Assembly: GCF_030652515.1 (NCBI RefSeq)
Contig: NZ_JAUSAR010000100.1
Coordinates: 60,786-124,785, forward strand
Direction: 5' to 3'
Length of the DNA: 64,000 nt
Source: Aquabacterium sp.
GTDB taxonomy: Bacteria; Pseudomonadota; Gammaproteobacteria; Burkholderiales; Burkholderiaceae_C
Shown here: piece by piece, positions 51,614-62,437 of the stretch
Layout of the letters: every line of letters starts with the position of its first letter
How positions within the stretch are numbered: position 1 is the stretch's first letter
The notes under the pieces: model-generated
The model's database searches: none
Seen by the model: only the letters and a program-made list of their open reading frames with translations
Told to the model about the DNA's origin: nothing
Program-made: the position numbers and the translations under genes

Positions 51614-51633
51614 GCTATGCAGGGAGCATGGAC

Positions 51634-54600
51634 ATGGCAGTCATGGTCGGTACGCCTCAAGACGAGCAGCTCATTGGCACCCCTGATGCGGATGACATCC
51701 GCGCTGGGGCGGGCAACGACCTGCTGATCGGCAACGAAGGCGACGATGTGTTGCATGGCGAAGCGGGCAATGACCTCCTGGATGGCGGCTCCGGCGCCGA
51801 CACCTACCTGTTCAACCGAGGCGATGGCCAGGACCGCCTGATGCCCGACTGGGGCTCGGCCCCTGGGCAGCGCGACGTGTTGCAATGGGGCGCTGGCATT
51901 GGCCTGGCCGATGTGGACGTCACCGCCCAGGGCGATGACCTGCTGCTCAGCCTGAAGGGCAGCAGCGACATGGTGACCCTGGTCAACTATTTTGGTCAGC
52001 CCCTGGACAGCCGACCCCTCATCCGTTTTGCGGATGGCGCCACCTGGGACGCGCCCGCCATCGATCGAAAGATCAATCCCAACATGGACCAGTTGTTCGG
52101 CACGCCCGAAGGCGAGTTGCTGGATGGCGGCTTGGGCAATGACCTGCTGGTCGGTGATGAAGGCAACGACACCCTGTACGGCGATGCCGGCATCGACACC
52201 CTCGACGGTGGGCCGGGCGATGACACCTTCGTGTTTGGCCGGGGCGATGGCCAGGACCGGGTGGTCTCGGACTGGGGATCGACGCCGGGGCACCGCGACC
52301 AACTCCTGCTGGGCGCTGGCATCAGCCTGGCCGACGTGGACGTCAGCGCCCAGGGCAGCGACCTGCTGCTCAGCCTGAAGGGCAGCACCGACAGCGTTCG
52401 AGTGGTCGACTATTTCGCGCTGTCGCCGGACAGCCGCCTGGTGATCCGCTTTGCCGATGGCGCCAGTTGGGATGCGCAGGCCATCGACCGCAAGCTCAAC
52501 CCCACCGATGATGTGTTGTTCGGCACCCCCGACGGCGAAGTGCTGGACGGTGGTCTGGGTGACGACTTCATCCATGGCAAGGAGGGCGACGACCTGTTGT
52601 ACGGTGATGCTGGCGCCGATGTCCTCGACGGTGGCGCGGGCTCGGACACCTATCTGTTCGGGCGCGGCGATGGCCAGGATGAGCTGATGACCGACTGGAA
52701 CTCGGAGCCGGGCCAGCGTGATCAACTGGTGCTGGGTGCTGGCATTGGCCTGGCCGATGTGGACGTCACCGCCCTGGACAGTGACTTGCTGCTCAGCTTG
52801 AGGGGCAGCAGCGATGCCGTGCGCATTGGTGGCTACTTTTCTCAAGCACCTGACACCCGCGCACTGATCCGCTTTGCCGATGGTGCCAGTTGGGATGCAG
52901 CGGTGATTGACCGCAAGGTCAATTTCAGCCATGACCAGTTGTTCGGCACGCCCGATGGCGATGTGCTGGACGGCGGCCTGGGCGATGACCTGCTCATCGG
53001 CGACGAGGGCGATGACCTGCTGTACGGCGACGCTGGCAACGACATCCTGGACGGCGGCCCGGGCTCGGACACCTTCGTGTTTGGCAGAGGCGATGGCCAG
53101 GACCGGCTGATGCCAGACTGGGGCGCGGCCCCCGGTCAGCGAGATCAACTTCAATTGGGTGCTGACATTGGTCTGGCCGATGTGGACATCATCCCTGATG
53201 GCGGTGACCTGATCCTGAGCATCAAGGGCAGCAGCGACAGCGTGCGCCTGGTCAACTACTTCGGCCCTGCGCCCGAGAACCGTCCTTGGATTCGGTTTGC
53301 CAATGGCGCGAGTTGGGATGCCCAGGCCATTGACCGCAAGCTCAGCCCCCAAGACGACGTGTTGCATGGCACACCCAATGCCGACTTCCTGGATGGCGGA
53401 CTGGGCAACGACCTGCTGGTGGGCAACGAGGGCGACGACCTGCTGTACGGCGATGCCGGCAACGACATCCTCGATGGCGGCTGGGGCGCGGACACCTATG
53501 TGTTTGGCCGGGGTGATGGCCAGGACCGGATCATGGCCGACTGGGGCACCATTCCCGGCCAGCGTGACCAGCTGCAGCTGGGGGCCGGCATTGGCCTGGC
53601 CGATGTCGATGTCAGCATTGACGCTGACGACCTGATCCTCAGCCTGAAGGGCGGCACCGACAGCATGCGCATTGGCAACTATTTTGGACAGCCAGTCGAC
53701 AGTCGGCTGGTGATCCGCTTTGCCGATGGCGCCAGTTGGGATGCCCAGGCCATTGACCGCAAGCTCAACCCCAACAATGACGTGTTGATCGGCACAGCCC
53801 AGGGCGAGGTGCTGGATGGCGGTCTGGGCGACGACGTCCTGCAAGGCAACGAAGGCGACGACCTGCTGTACGGCGACGACGGCAACGATTTCCTCGATGG
53901 TGGTTCGGGCTCGGACACCTACGTGTTTGGCCGTGGCGATGGGCAAGACAGGGTGATGGCCAATCAGTGGCACAACATGCCCGCGCAGCGCGACCAGTTG
54001 GTGCTGGGCGCCGGCATTGGCCTGGCCGACGTGGACGTCAGCGCTGCGAACGGCGACCTGGTGCTCAGCCTGAAGGGCAGCAGCGATGCCGTGAGCCTTG
54101 ACGGCTACTTCGGCCAGCCGCTCGACAACCGTGTGCTGATCCGCTTCGCCGATGGCGCGACTTGGGATGGCCTGGCCATCGACCGCAAGCTCAACCCCAA
54201 CGACGACGTGTTGATCGGCACGCCCAACGGCGACGTGCTGGACGGCGGCCTGGGCGATGACCTGTTGATCGGCCACGAAGGCGACGACCTGCTGTATGGC
54301 GACGCTGGCAACGACGTTCTGGATGGTGGCCCGGGCGCGGACACGTTCGTGTTTGGCCGAGGTGATGGTGAAGACCGCCTGACGCCCGACTGGAGCTGGG
54401 GCCCCGGCCAACGCGATCAGCTGCGGCTGGGTGCGGGCATTGGCCTGGCCGATGTGGACGTGACCCTTGAAGAGGGCGATCTGCTCCTGCGCCTCAAGGA
54501 CAGCAGCGACAGCGTGCGCCTGGTCAACTACATGGGCCCCCCACCCGACAACCGGCCTTTGATCATTTTCGCCGATGGTCTCAGCTGGGACGCGGCCGCC

Positions 54601-56175
54601 ATCGACCGCAAGCTCAGCCCCACCGATGACCTGCTGCAAGGCACCCCGGGCGCCGACGTGCTTGATGGCGGCCTGGGCAATGACCAGTTGATGGGCGACG
54701 ATGGCGCCGACTACCTCTACGGCGACGCTGGTGACGACTGGCTGCAAGGCGGCCTCGGCGCGGACACGCTCGTTGGCGCTTCAGGTGACGACACCTACCT
54801 GGTCGACAACGCCCAGGACGTCGTCATCGAGCGCGCTCAGGACGGCGAAGCGGACGAGGTTCGCTCATTCGTGAGCTACACCGCGCCTGACTACATCGAA
54901 ACCTTGAGCCTGGTTGGCGGCGCCGCCATCGATGGCTTTGCCCACGACCTGGGCATGTCCTTGTATGGCAACAACGCCAATAACCGACTGATCGGTGGCA
55001 AAGGCGACGACTGGCTGCAGGGCTTCAAAGGCGACGACTCGGTGGAGGGGGGCGATGGCCTGGACTACCTGTCTGGTGGCGTGGGCAATGACAGCCTTTA
55101 CGGTGGCGAGGGCAGCGACTACCTCGTGGGCGATGAAGGCATCGACCTGATGGACGGCGGGCAGGGCGATGACACCTACCTGGTCGACAACAGCGCAGAC
55201 ACCGTCGTCGAGCAGCCCAACGGCGGTGGCGACGACCAGGTCCGTTCCTGGGTGTCGTACACAGCATCCAAGCACATCGAATCCCTGTTCCTGATCGGTG
55301 CGGCCGACACCAACGCCTTCGCCCACGACGAGGGCATGTTCTTGTATGGCAACAAGGGCAACAACCGCATGGTGGGCGGCCAGGGTGATGATTGGCTGCA
55401 GGACTTTGGCGGCACCGACACGCTGGAAGGCGGTGCCGGCTTCGACACCCTGTACGGTGGTTCTGGCAATGACACGCTTCATGGCAATGAGGGCAACGAC
55501 TACCTCAATGGCGGCGAGGGCATTGACGCCATGTTCGGTGGCAAGGACAACGACACCTACATCGTCGAGACCGCCGGTGACCAGGTGAACGAAGTCGAGG
55601 GCGAAGGCACCGACACCGTGGTCATCAGCAAGCTTGGCAGCTACACCCTGGGCGACAACGTCGAGAACGGCACCCTGTCGGTTCTTTCAAGCAGCGGTGC
55701 GGCCTTGACCGGCAACGGCCTGGCCAATGTCCTGACCGGATCGGCCTTCAACGACACCCTGGCGGGCGCTGGCGGCAACGATACCTTGATCGATGCCTCG
55801 GCCACCTCCAACGACGTTTACACCTGGGGCCGCAGCCTGGGTGCCGACACCTTGAGCGACTCGGGCGGGGTGGATCGGCTGGATGTGTTGTCGGGCACCG
55901 CTGCCAGCCAGGTCTGGCTGCGCAAGGTCAACAACAACCTGGAGGTCTCGGTGATCGGCACGGCGGACAGCTTCACCATCAACAACTGGTACGGCTCGGC
56001 CGCCAACCAGGTGGAAAGCATTCGCCTGGCCGATGGCAAGGCCCTGACTGCCAGCCGGGCGCAGAACCTGGTCGATGCCATGGCCAGTTTTGCGCCACCG
56101 GCTCAAGGCCAGACCACCTTGCCCGCCAACTACCAGTCGGCCCTGAACGGGGCGATTGCCGCGAACTGGGTGTGA
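51634..56175 (+). CDS. Large RTX calcium-binding repeat protein, probable type I-secreted surface protein
   Basis: A 1513-aa acidic protein. ATG 51634 has AGGGAG 7 nt upstream and begins [20 protein letters not shown]. Residues 15-1002 are seven nearly identical modules of 141 (one 142) residues. Each has RTX nonapeptides ([22 protein letters not shown]) then a conserved block [32 protein letters not shown] and [15 protein letters not shown]. The block looks like the haemolysin-type calcium-binding-related domain. Residues 1003-1513 hold more RTX runs ([13 protein letters not shown]) and a C-terminus with no signal peptide, as expected for type I secretion. There is no enzyme domain. Confidence 0.9.
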   Translation: MAVMVGTPQDEQLIGTPDADDIRAGAGNDLLIGNEGDDVLHGEAGNDLLDGGSGADTYLFNRGDGQDRLMPDWGSAPGQRDVLQWGAGIGLADVDVTAQGDDLLLSLKGSSDMVTLVNYFGQPLDSRPLIRFADGATWDAPAIDRKINPNMDQLFGTPEGELLDGGLGNDLLVGDEGNDTLYGDAGIDTLDGGPGDDTFVFGRGDGQDRVVSDWGSTPGHRDQLLLGAGISLADVDVSAQGSDLLLSLKGSTDSVRVVDYFALSPDSRLVIRFADGASWDAQAIDRKLNPTDDVLFGTPDGEVLDGGLGDDFIHGKEGDDLLYGDAGADVLDGGAGSDTYLFGRGDGQDELMTDWNSEPGQRDQLVLGAGIGLADVDVTALDSDLLLSLRGSSDAVRIGGYFSQAPDTRALIRFADGASWDAAVIDRKVNFSHDQLFGTPDGDVLDGGLGDDLLIGDEGDDLLYGDAGNDILDGGPGSDTFVFGRGDGQDRLMPDWGAAPGQRDQLQLGADIGLADVDIIPDGGDLILSIKGSSDSVRLVNYFGPAPENRPWIRFANGASWDAQAIDRKLSPQDDVLHGTPNADFLDGGLGNDLLVGNEGDDLLYGDAGNDILDGGWGADTYVFGRGDGQDRIMADWGTIPGQRDQLQLGAGIGLADVDVSIDADDLILSLKGGTDSMRIGNYFGQPVDSRLVIRFADGASWDAQAIDRKLNPNNDVLIGTAQGEVLDGGLGDDVLQGNEGDDLLYGDDGNDFLDGGSGSDTYVFGRGDGQDRVMANQWHNMPAQRDQLVLGAGIGLADVDVSAANGDLVLSLKGSSDAVSLDGYFGQPLDNRVLIRFADGATWDGLAIDRKLNPNDDVLIGTPNGDVLDGGLGDDLLIGHEGDDLLYGDAGNDVLDGGPGADTFVFGRGDGEDRLTPDWSWGPGQRDQLRLGAGIGLADVDVTLEEGDLLLRLKDSSDSVRLVNYMGPPPDNRPLIIFADGLSWDAAAIDRKLSPTDDLLQGTPGADVLDGGLGNDQLMGDDGADYLYGDAGDDWLQGGLGADTLVGASGDDTYLVDNAQDVVIERAQDGEADEVRSFVSYTAPDYIETLSLVGGAAIDGFAHDLGMSLYGNNANNRLIGGKGDDWLQGFKGDDSVEGGDGLDYLSGGVGNDSLYGGEGSDYLVGDEGIDLMDGGQGDDTYLVDNSADTVVEQPNGGGDDQVRSWVSYTASKHIESLFLIGAADTNAFAHDEGMFLYGNKGNNRMVGGQGDDWLQDFGGTDTLEGGAGFDTLYGGSGNDTLHGNEGNDYLNGGEGIDAMFGGKDNDTYIVETAGDQVNEVEGEGTDTVVISKLGSYTLGDNVENGTLSVLSSSGAALTGNGLANVLTGSAFNDTLAGAGGNDTLIDASATSNDVYTWGRSLGADTLSDSGGVDRLDVLSGTAASQVWLRKVNNNLEVSVIGTADSFTINNWYGSAANQVESIRLADGKALTASRAQNLVDAMASFAPPAQGQTTLPANYQSALNGAIAANWV
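51676..54639 (+). repeat. Seven tandem 423-bp modules in the RTX gene
   Basis: Equivalent codons start at 51676, 52099, 52522, 52945, 53368, 53791 and 54217, with the next part at 54640. Spacing is exactly 423 bp except for the sixth module, which is 426. Each codes for 141 residues. The protein-level match is very high and the DNA match is high as well, which suggests recent expansion or gene conversion. The regular length makes the array prone to change in copy number. Confidence 0.95.
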
Positions 56176-56302
56176 GCACGCCCAGCGGGGCCGTCCGAAG
56201 CCACTGAACTGGGGGGGCTCGGGCGGGGTGCGGGGCAATCCCCCTCGAAACCGGCGAGAATATCTGGTTTTCCCCGCGCCTTCAGCGCCAACCAGTCTCT
56301 CC

Positions 56303-56935
56303 ATGATGCCTTTGTTCCAGCACCTCAAGCGCTTCACCGCGCGGTGGCTTTCGGCCTTCACCGGCCCGCGCATCGTCTACGGCTGGCGCAACGCCAATGG
56401 CGTGTATTGCCCCCACACCCGCGTCAGCACCCATTCCGCCGTGGAAGACACCAAGGGCCTGCTGCTGGGCGACCACGTCTTCATCGGCCACTTCAACCGC
56501 ATTGACGGCTCCAACGGCCTGGTCATCGAAGAAGGCTGCCAGGTCACCAATTACGTGTCCATCCTCAGCCATTCCAGCCACAAATCGGTGCGGATCATGG
56601 GGCGGCGCTATGTGAACAACCCCAATCCGGTCGGCTATGTGCGCCGGCCCACGCGCATCGGGGCCTACAGCTTCATCGGCCCGCACAGCGTCATCGCGCC
56701 GGGCGCCCGCATCGGCAAGGGCGTGATCGTGCAGGCCTACTGTTTCGTGTCGGGCGAGGTGCCGGACTTTGCCATCGTGGGCGCCGGTTCGCCAGGCCGA
56801 CCCGCCGAGGTGATTGGCGACAGCCGCAAGCTGGATGGCGCGCTGCTGCAAAGGCACCCTGAGCTGCAAGCGATCTACGCTCAATGGGCGGGCCAGGACA
56901 ACCTGCGCCGCGCCCTGGGCGGAGACCGCCCATGA
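56303..56935 (+). CDS. Left-handed-beta-helix acyltransferase (hexapeptide-repeat)
   Basis: A 210-aa O-acyltransferase. ATG 56303 gives MMPLFQHLKRFTARWLSAFT. A ladder of hexapeptides is visible: LLLGDHVFIGHFNRIDGSNG, LVIEEGCQVTNYVSILSHSS and TRIGAYSFIGPHSVIAPGAR, then IGKGVIVQAYCFVSGEVPDF and AIVGAGSPGRPAEVIGDS. This is a LbH fold of the maltose/galactoside O-acetyltransferase type. It probably acetylates a sugar of the surface polysaccharide. The GT4 gene overlaps it by 4 nt. Confidence 0.9.
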   Translation: MMPLFQHLKRFTARWLSAFTGPRIVYGWRNANGVYCPHTRVSTHSAVEDTKGLLLGDHVFIGHFNRIDGSNGLVIEEGCQVTNYVSILSHSSHKSVRIMGRRYVNNPNPVGYVRRPTRIGAYSFIGPHSVIAPGARIGKGVIVQAYCFVSGEVPDFAIVGAGSPGRPAEVIGDSRKLDGALLQRHPELQAIYAQWAGQDNLRRALGGDRP

Positions 56936-58062
56936 GCATCAACCGACAGACGCCTTTGCGCATCCTGTTTTTTGCCGACGCGTCCAGCGTGCACACACGT
57001 CGCTGGGTGGCGTCCGCGGTGGAGCGGGGCGCCGAAGCCGTGGTCATCACGCGCCAGCCCGGCGAGGTGCCCGGTGCGCACCAGGTCATCGCCATCCGCC
57101 CCGGGGCTGACAAGGCCTCGTGGTTCAAGGCCTTGCCGCAAGTGCGCCGCGTGGTGCGCGAGCTGAGCAGAACCTTCAAGCCCGACCTGGTCCATGGCCA
57201 CTACGTCACGTCCTATGGTTTGTGGGCGGCGGCCTGTGGTTTGAGCTGCCCCAAGGTGCTCACCGCCTGGGGATCGGACATCCTGGTCACGCCCAAGCAA
57301 AGCCGCCTGATGCGCTGGGTGGTGGGTTGGTCACTGCGCCGTGCCGACCTGATCACGGCCGATTCCATGGACATGGTCGAAGAGATCGCCCGCTACGACC
57401 CGACCGCGCCCGTGCATCAAATCCTGTGGGGTGCCGACACCGACAAGTTCACCCCGGCCACGCCCGCGTCCGATTTCGAAGTGGTCAGCCTGCGATCGTG
57501 GGAGCGCAACTACAACATCGACCTGGTCATCGAGGCCTTTGCGCGGTTTCTGACCTTGCGCCCGCACTCGCACGCGCTGCTGCATTTGCTGGGCGGCGGG
57601 CCCATGGAGGCTGGCTTGCAAGAGCGCGTGGCCGCCTTGCGCCTGCTGCAGCAAGTGCGCTTTCATGGCCGCGTGGGCGACCAGGCCATGGTGCAGGCCA
57701 TCCAGCGTTGCCGCGTGTCGGTCTCGGTGCCCACCAGCGATGCCACCTCGGTGTCGGTGCTGGAGTCCATGGCCTGCGGCCTGCCCATCATCGCGACTGA
57801 CCTGCCGGCCAACCGCCAGTGGGTCACCGCGCGGGGTGGCTGGATCGTGCCGGTGCGCGATGTTGATGCGGTGGCGCAAGCCTTGTTGGCGGCCTACGAT
57901 CACCCTGAACGACTGGCCCAGATGGGCGCACACAACCGCGATCTGATCGAGCGCGAAGCCTCGCGGCGCGGCCAGATGGACGCGATGTGGCGCCTGTACG
58001 AAAAGCTGCTGGCGCCAGTGGCCAAAGGCGCCAGGCGCACCACGGCTGGCAAGGCGGGTTGA
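56932..58062 (+). CDS. Family 4 glycosyltransferase
   Basis: A 376-aa GT-B enzyme. ATG 56932 overlaps the acyltransferase stop by four bases. N-terminal domain: LRILFFADASSVHTRRWVAS, DLVHGHYVTSYGLWAAACGL and LTAWGSDILVTPKQSRLMRW. C-terminal domain: GADTDKFTPATPASDFEVVS, LLGGGPMEAGLQERVAALRL, FHGRVGDQAMVQAIQRCRVS and the E-x7-E-like SDATSVSVLESMACGLPIIA. It transfers a sugar from a nucleotide donor to the growing lipid-linked oligosaccharide on the cytoplasmic side. Confidence 0.93.
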   Translation: MSINRQTPLRILFFADASSVHTRRWVASAVERGAEAVVITRQPGEVPGAHQVIAIRPGADKASWFKALPQVRRVVRELSRTFKPDLVHGHYVTSYGLWAAACGLSCPKVLTAWGSDILVTPKQSRLMRWVVGWSLRRADLITADSMDMVEEIARYDPTAPVHQILWGADTDKFTPATPASDFEVVSLRSWERNYNIDLVIEAFARFLTLRPHSHALLHLLGGGPMEAGLQERVAALRLLQQVRFHGRVGDQAMVQAIQRCRVSVSVPTSDATSVSVLESMACGLPIIATDLPANRQWVTARGGWIVPVRDVDAVAQALLAAYDHPERLAQMGAHNRDLIEREASRRGQMDAMWRLYEKLLAPVAKGARRTTAGKAG

Positions 58063-58066
58063 GGCC

Positions 58067-59158
58067 ATGGCGGTGCGCATCGTCTCGGTGATCGTGCCGT
58101 GTCGCCATGAGCGCGACCACATCGAAGCGTTTTGCCGCAGTGTGGCTGCGCAAACCTTGCCCGAAGGCTGGGCGCTGGAAGTGCTGGTGGCCGACGGCCA
58201 GAGCGAAGATGGCACGCGCGAGCGCCTGGCCGCCTGGTGCCTGAGCGATCCGCGCTTCATCATGCTCGACAACCCCGGCCGCATCGTGTCTTGCGGCCTG
58301 AACCGCTGCATCGAGCGCGCGCGCGGCGAGTTCATCGTGCGGCTGGATGTGCACACCGTCTACGCGCCCGACTACATCGCGCAATGCCTGGCCACCTGGC
58401 AATCCACGGGTGCCGACAACGTGGGCGGGCCCTGGCGTGCCGAAGGCGCTTCAGGCGCACAAGGCACGGTGCAGCGCGCCATCGCGGCCGCCTTCCAGTC
58501 ACGTTGGGTGGCCGGTGGCGCCTTGTCGCGCGACCTGGCCTACGAAGGCGAGGTCGACACCGTCTACCTCGGATCCTGGCCGCGCCAGACTTTCCAGCGC
58601 TTTGGCGGCTTTGACGAAACCCTGGTGCGCAACCAGGACGACGAGCACAACCTGCGCATCCACCGAGGCGGTGGCCGCATCTGGCAATCGGCCCGCATCC
58701 GCTCCACCTACTTTCCCCGTGCCAGCACGGCCGATGTCTTCCGCCAGTACCGCCAGTACGGCTACTGGAAGCCTTTCGTGATGCAAAAGCATGGTCAGGC
58801 CGCGGCGCTGCGCCACTTGGTCCCCGGCGTGTTCGTCGGGGTACTGAGCCTGTGGCTGGTCTTGCTCTTCATGCTGAGCCTTTGGGCCACTTGGGGCATC
58901 GGGCTGGAGACCATCCCTTTGCAAGCCGTGGCCTGTGCGGTGCTGGCGCTGTGCACCGCGCAAGTGTTGCTGTACGCTGGTGCGGTCGGCATCGTCTGTC
59001 TCCTGATTGCCCGCCAGAAGGGCATGGACCTGCTGCCCCATTTGCCACGCGTGATCGCCGCCTATCATTTTGGCTACGGTCTGGGCTCAATCCGGGGCTG
59101 GTTCGACGCCCTGGTGCGCGGCCGCCCCGACCCCGCTTTTGGCCGCCTCACACGCTGA
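58067..59158 (+). CDS. Family 2 glycosyltransferase (ExoA/succinoglycan type), membrane-bound
   Basis: A 363-aa GT-A enzyme. The start is VSVIVPCRHERDHIEAFCRS. Catalytic acidic motifs: EVLVADGQSEDGTRERLAAW (D-G), GEFIVRLDVHTVYAPDYIAQ (D-x-H in place of the usual D-x-D) and FGGFDETLVRNQDDEHNLRI (the ED-like base). Two or three hydrophobic helices close the protein, at about residues 250-330, so it is anchored in the inner membrane. It continues the polysaccharide biosynthesis unit 4 nt after the GT4 gene. Confidence 0.92.
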   Translation: MAVRIVSVIVPCRHERDHIEAFCRSVAAQTLPEGWALEVLVADGQSEDGTRERLAAWCLSDPRFIMLDNPGRIVSCGLNRCIERARGEFIVRLDVHTVYAPDYIAQCLATWQSTGADNVGGPWRAEGASGAQGTVQRAIAAAFQSRWVAGGALSRDLAYEGEVDTVYLGSWPRQTFQRFGGFDETLVRNQDDEHNLRIHRGGGRIWQSARIRSTYFPRASTADVFRQYRQYGYWKPFVMQKHGQAAALRHLVPGVFVGVLSLWLVLLFMLSLWATWGIGLETIPLQAVACAVLALCTAQVLLYAGAVGIVCLLIARQKGMDLLPHLPRVIAAYHFGYGLGSIRGWFDALVRGRPDPAFGRLTR

Positions 59159-59193
59159 CCGTTTGACGACACCGATGACCCATTGGACACCCC

Positions 59194-60363
59194 ATGAGCC
59201 AAGCTGACTTCCTGCCCTTTGCCCTGCCCGAGATCGGTGAAGAAGAGATCGCCGAAGTGGTCGACACCCTGCGCTCTGGCTGGGTCACCACCGGCCCCAA
59301 GGCCCGCCGCTTTGAGCAGGACTTCGTCCAGTTCCTGGGCGACAACTCCTTGCAGGCCATCGCGGTGAACTCGGCCACGGCCGGGCTGCACCTGGCGCTG
59401 GAGGCCATCGGCATCGGCCCCGGCGACGAAGTCATCACCACCACGCACACCTTCACGGCCACTGCCGAAGTGGTGCGCTACATGGGCGCCGACGTGGTGC
59501 TGGTCGACATCGATCCGGCCACGCTCAACATCGACCCCCAGGCCATCGAAGCCGCCATCACGCCCAAGACCAAGGCCATCATGCCGGTGCACTACGCCGG
59601 TCTGTCGGTGGACATGGACGCGGTGATGGCGATCGCGCGCAAGCATGGCCTGAAGGTGGTCGAGGACGCCGCCCACGCGCTGCCCACCACCTTCAAGCAG
59701 CAGACCATCGGCACCTTGCAAAGCGACGTGACGGTGTTCAGCTTCTACGCCAACAAGACCATCACCACCGGTGAGGGTGGCATGCTGGTCACGCGTGACG
59801 AGGTGATCGCTGCCCGCTGCAAGGTCATGCGCCTGCATGGCATCAGCCGCGATGCCTTCGACCGCTTCACCGCCAAGGTGCCCAGCTGGTACTACGAGAT
59901 CGTGGCGCCCGGCTTCAAGTACAACCTGACCGACATCGCTGCGGCCCTGGGCCTGCACCAGTTGAAGCGCGTGCGGGGCTTCCAGGTGCGCCGTGAGCAG
60001 ATCGCCCAGCGCTACGACGAAGCCTTCGCCGACCTGCCGATCATCGCGCCGCCACGCCCTGTGAACGAAGGCGACCTGCACGCCTGGCACCTCTACGTCG
60101 TGCGCTTGTCGGACGAGGCGAAGATCAACCGCGATCAACTGATCGAGTCGCTGTTCGCCGATGGCATCGGTGTGAGCGTGCATTACATCCCGCTGCACCT
60201 GCACCCCTACTGGCGCGAGCGCTACGATCTGAAGCCCGAGCAGTTCCCGCACAGCCAGCGCGCTTATGAGCGCATGGTCAGCCTGCCGCTGTACACCAAG
60301 ATGACCGACGCCGATGTTGAGCGCGTGATCACCTCGGTGCGCAAGGCTTTCGGGGTGCTGTGA
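59194..60363 (+). CDS. DegT/DnrJ/EryC1/StrS-family PLP-dependent sugar aminotransferase
   Basis: A 389-aa enzyme. The PLP-binding Lys is in [20 protein letters not shown] (about residue 188), preceded by the aspartate block [21 protein letters not shown]-terminal [20 protein letters not shown] and the C-terminal [20 protein letters not shown] and [20 protein letters not shown] are normal for nucleotide-sugar aminotransferases such as PglE or ArnB. It makes an amino-sugar for the surface glycan. It overlaps the sugar transferase by 4 nt. Confidence 0.95.
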   Translation: MSQADFLPFALPEIGEEEIAEVVDTLRSGWVTTGPKARRFEQDFVQFLGDNSLQAIAVNSATAGLHLALEAIGIGPGDEVITTTHTFTATAEVVRYMGADVVLVDIDPATLNIDPQAIEAAITPKTKAIMPVHYAGLSVDMDAVMAIARKHGLKVVEDAAHALPTTFKQQTIGTLQSDVTVFSFYANKTITTGEGGMLVTRDEVIAARCKVMRLHGISRDAFDRFTAKVPSWYYEIVAPGFKYNLTDIAAALGLHQLKRVRGFQVRREQIAQRYDEAFADLPIIAPPRPVNEGDLHAWHLYVVRLSDEAKINRDQLIESLFADGIGVSVHYIPLHLHPYWRERYDLKPEQFPHSQRAYERMVSLPLYTKMTDADVERVITSVRKAFGVL

Positions 60364-60956
60364 GCAAGCGGCTGTTCGACCTGCTGTTGGCCTCGCTGGG
60401 CCTGCTGCTGCTGTCGCCCGCGTTGCTGCTGGTCGCGCTGGCCATCAAGCTGGATTCGCCCGGCCCGGTGTTCTTCCGGCAGGAGCGGGTGGGGCGTTTT
60501 GGCCAACCGTTTCGCATCCACAAGTTCCGCACCATGCGCCACGATCCGCAAGGCACCGGCCCGCAGATCACCGTGGGGGCCGATCACCGCATCACGCGCA
60601 TCGGCCATGCCTTGCGCGGCAGCAAGCTCGATGAACTGCCGCAACTGATCGACGTGTGGCTGGGCCGCATGAGCCTGGTGGGGCCGCGCCCTGAAGTGCC
60701 GCGCTACGTGTCGCACTATCCGGCCTCGGTGCGCGACAAGGTGCTGTCCGTGCGCCCCGGCATCACCGACCTGGCCTCCATCGAATACCGCGACGAGAGC
60801 AGCGTGCTGGCGCGTGCGTCAGATCCCGAACACGCCTACATCCACGAGATCCTGCCGCACAAGCTGGCACTGGCCGTGCGCTACGTGGACCAGGCTTCGG
60901 TGTGGACCGACATCCGCTTGATCGCGCGCACCCTCGCGGCCATCGCCAGGGGCTGA
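60360..60956 (+). CDS. Initiating sugar-phosphate transferase, small PglC type
   Basis: A 198-aa phosphoglycosyl transferase. A GTG start at 60360 overlaps the aminotransferase stop. The membrane re-entrant helix [20 protein letters not shown] is followed by [20 protein letters not shown] and [12 protein letters not shown], then [20 protein letters not shown] and [10 protein letters not shown]. It is the short, monotopic PglC form without the extra N-terminal helices of WcaJ/WbaP. It loads the first sugar phosphate onto undecaprenyl phosphate, so it starts the pathway in this locus. Confidence 0.95.
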   Translation: MSKRLFDLLLASLGLLLLSPALLLVALAIKLDSPGPVFFRQERVGRFGQPFRIHKFRTMRHDPQGTGPQITVGADHRITRIGHALRGSKLDELPQLIDVWLGRMSLVGPRPEVPRYVSHYPASVRDKVLSVRPGITDLASIEYRDESSVLARASDPEHAYIHEILPHKLALAVRYVDQASVWTDIRLIARTLAAIARG

Positions 60957-60960
60957 GGGA

Positions 60961-62352
60961 TCAGCACTCCACGATGTTGACGGCCAGACCGCCCCGTGCG
61001 GTCTCCTTGTATTTGCTCATCATGTCGGCCCCGGTGTCGCGCATGGTCTTGATCACCTTGTCCAGGCTGACCCGGTGTGAGCCATTGCCGTGCAGGGCCA
61101 GCCGCGCCGCGTTGATGGCCTTGACCGAGGCAATCGCATTGCGCTCGATGCAAGGAATCTGAACCAGGCCGCCGACCGGGTCGCAGGTCAGGCCGAGGTG
61201 GTGTTCCATGCCGATCTCGGCGGCGTTCTCGACCTGCTCGGGTGTGCCGCCCATCACCGCGCACAAACCTGCTGCCGCCATCGAGCAAGCCACGCCCACT
61301 TCGCCCTGGCAGCCCACTTCGGCGCCCGAGATCGAGGCGTTCTCCTTGTAGAGCATGCCGATGGCCGCGGCCGTGAGCAGGAAGTCCTTCACGCCCTGGT
61401 CGCTGGCACCAGGCACGAAGCGTCGGTAGTAATGCAGCACGGCGGGCACGATGCCGGCGGCGCCGTTGGTGGGCGCGGTCACCACGCGTCCGCCCGCCGC
61501 GTTCTCTTCGTTCACGGCCAGGGCATACAGGTTCACCCAGTCCATCACCACCAGCGGGTCGGCCGCCGTTGCTTGGGATTGGGCAGACAAGGTGGCGAAC
61601 AAGGCCGGTGCGCGGCGCGCCACCTTGAAGCCTCCGGGCAGGATCCCCGGGGTGTGGCAGCCCCGATCCACGCAGGCCTGCATCACCGACCACAGGCGCA
61701 TGAGGCCTGCACTGGTTTCCGCATCGCTGCGCCAGTGCCGCTCGTTGCGGCGCATCAGCTCCGCCATGCTGCAACCCAGCTCATGGGTCAGCCGCAGCAG
61801 GTCGGCGCCGCTGTGAAAGGGGTGGGGCAACACGCTGGCATCGGGCGCGATGCGTTTGTGCTGGCTGCCATCGGCCGCCACCTCTTCGCTGACCACGAAA
61901 CCGCCGCCCACCGAGTAGTACTCGCGCGCGCTCAGCAGTTGCCCCTCGGCATCGAAGGCGGAAAACCGCAAGCCGTTGGGGTGGAAAGGCAGGCTCTGGC
62001 GCTTGTTGAACACCAGGGCCTGTTTGGCATCAAACATCACCTCGTGTTGCCCGAGCAGGGACAAGGCCTGTGTTTGCTGCACCTTGGTCAGCCATCCGGG
62101 GATGGCGTCCACGTCCACCGTGTCGGGCTCATGGCCCATCAGGCCCAGCAGCACGGCCTTGTCCGAACCGTGCCCTTTGCCGGTGGCACCCAGCGAGCCA
62201 AACAACTCGGCCGTCACCTTGGCCGAGCGCGGCAACAGGCCATCGGCCGCCAGCCGCAAGGCAAACAGGCGGGCCGCGCGCATCGGGCCCACCGTGTGTG
62301 AACTGGAGGGGCCGATGCCCACCTTGAAAAGGTCAAAGACGGAGAGGGCCAT
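60961..62352 (-). CDS. sdaA: L-serine ammonia-lyase, single-chain Fe-S type
   Basis: A 463-aa serine dehydratase. ATG 62352 gives [20 protein letters not shown], the family start with G-P-S-S-S-H-T. Fe-S cysteines: [40 protein letters not shown] and [20 protein letters not shown]. It converts L-serine to pyruvate and ammonia. It ends 5 nt from the convergent sugar transferase. It is divergent from the PAP2 gene. Confidence 0.95.
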   Translation of the reverse strand: MALSVFDLFKVGIGPSSSHTVGPMRAARLFALRLAADGLLPRSAKVTAELFGSLGATGKGHGSDKAVLLGLMGHEPDTVDVDAIPGWLTKVQQTQALSLLGQHEVMFDAKQALVFNKRQSLPFHPNGLRFSAFDAEGQLLSAREYYSVGGGFVVSEEVAADGSQHKRIAPDASVLPHPFHSGADLLRLTHELGCSMAELMRRNERHWRSDAETSAGLMRLWSVMQACVDRGCHTPGILPGGFKVARRAPALFATLSAQSQATAADPLVVMDWVNLYALAVNEENAAGGRVVTAPTNGAAGIVPAVLHYYRRFVPGASDQGVKDFLLTAAAIGMLYKENASISGAEVGCQGEVGVACSMAAAGLCAVMGGTPEQVENAAEIGMEHHLGLTCDPVGGLVQIPCIERNAIASVKAINAARLALHGNGSHRVSLDKVIKTMRDTGADMMSKYKETARGGLAVNIVEC

Positions 62353-62437
62353 GTCTTCAGCATAGTCCTTCTGGATTTTTTCGGTGGCTTTAGCATGGCG
62401 GGATGACGTGCCCGTTTGACCTGAGCCCCGAGGTGCC

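Noticed and set aside
51676..54639. Possible CRISPR array because of regular repeats
   Set aside because: The period is 423 bp and the repeats are coding, in frame, without unique short spacers.
51589..54747. A 1052-codon open frame antisense to the RTX modules
   Set aside because: It follows from the codon bias and the repeat periodicity of the RTX gene, has no ribosome-binding site of note, and encodes a repetitive low-complexity protein. The sense frame has clear RTX motifs.
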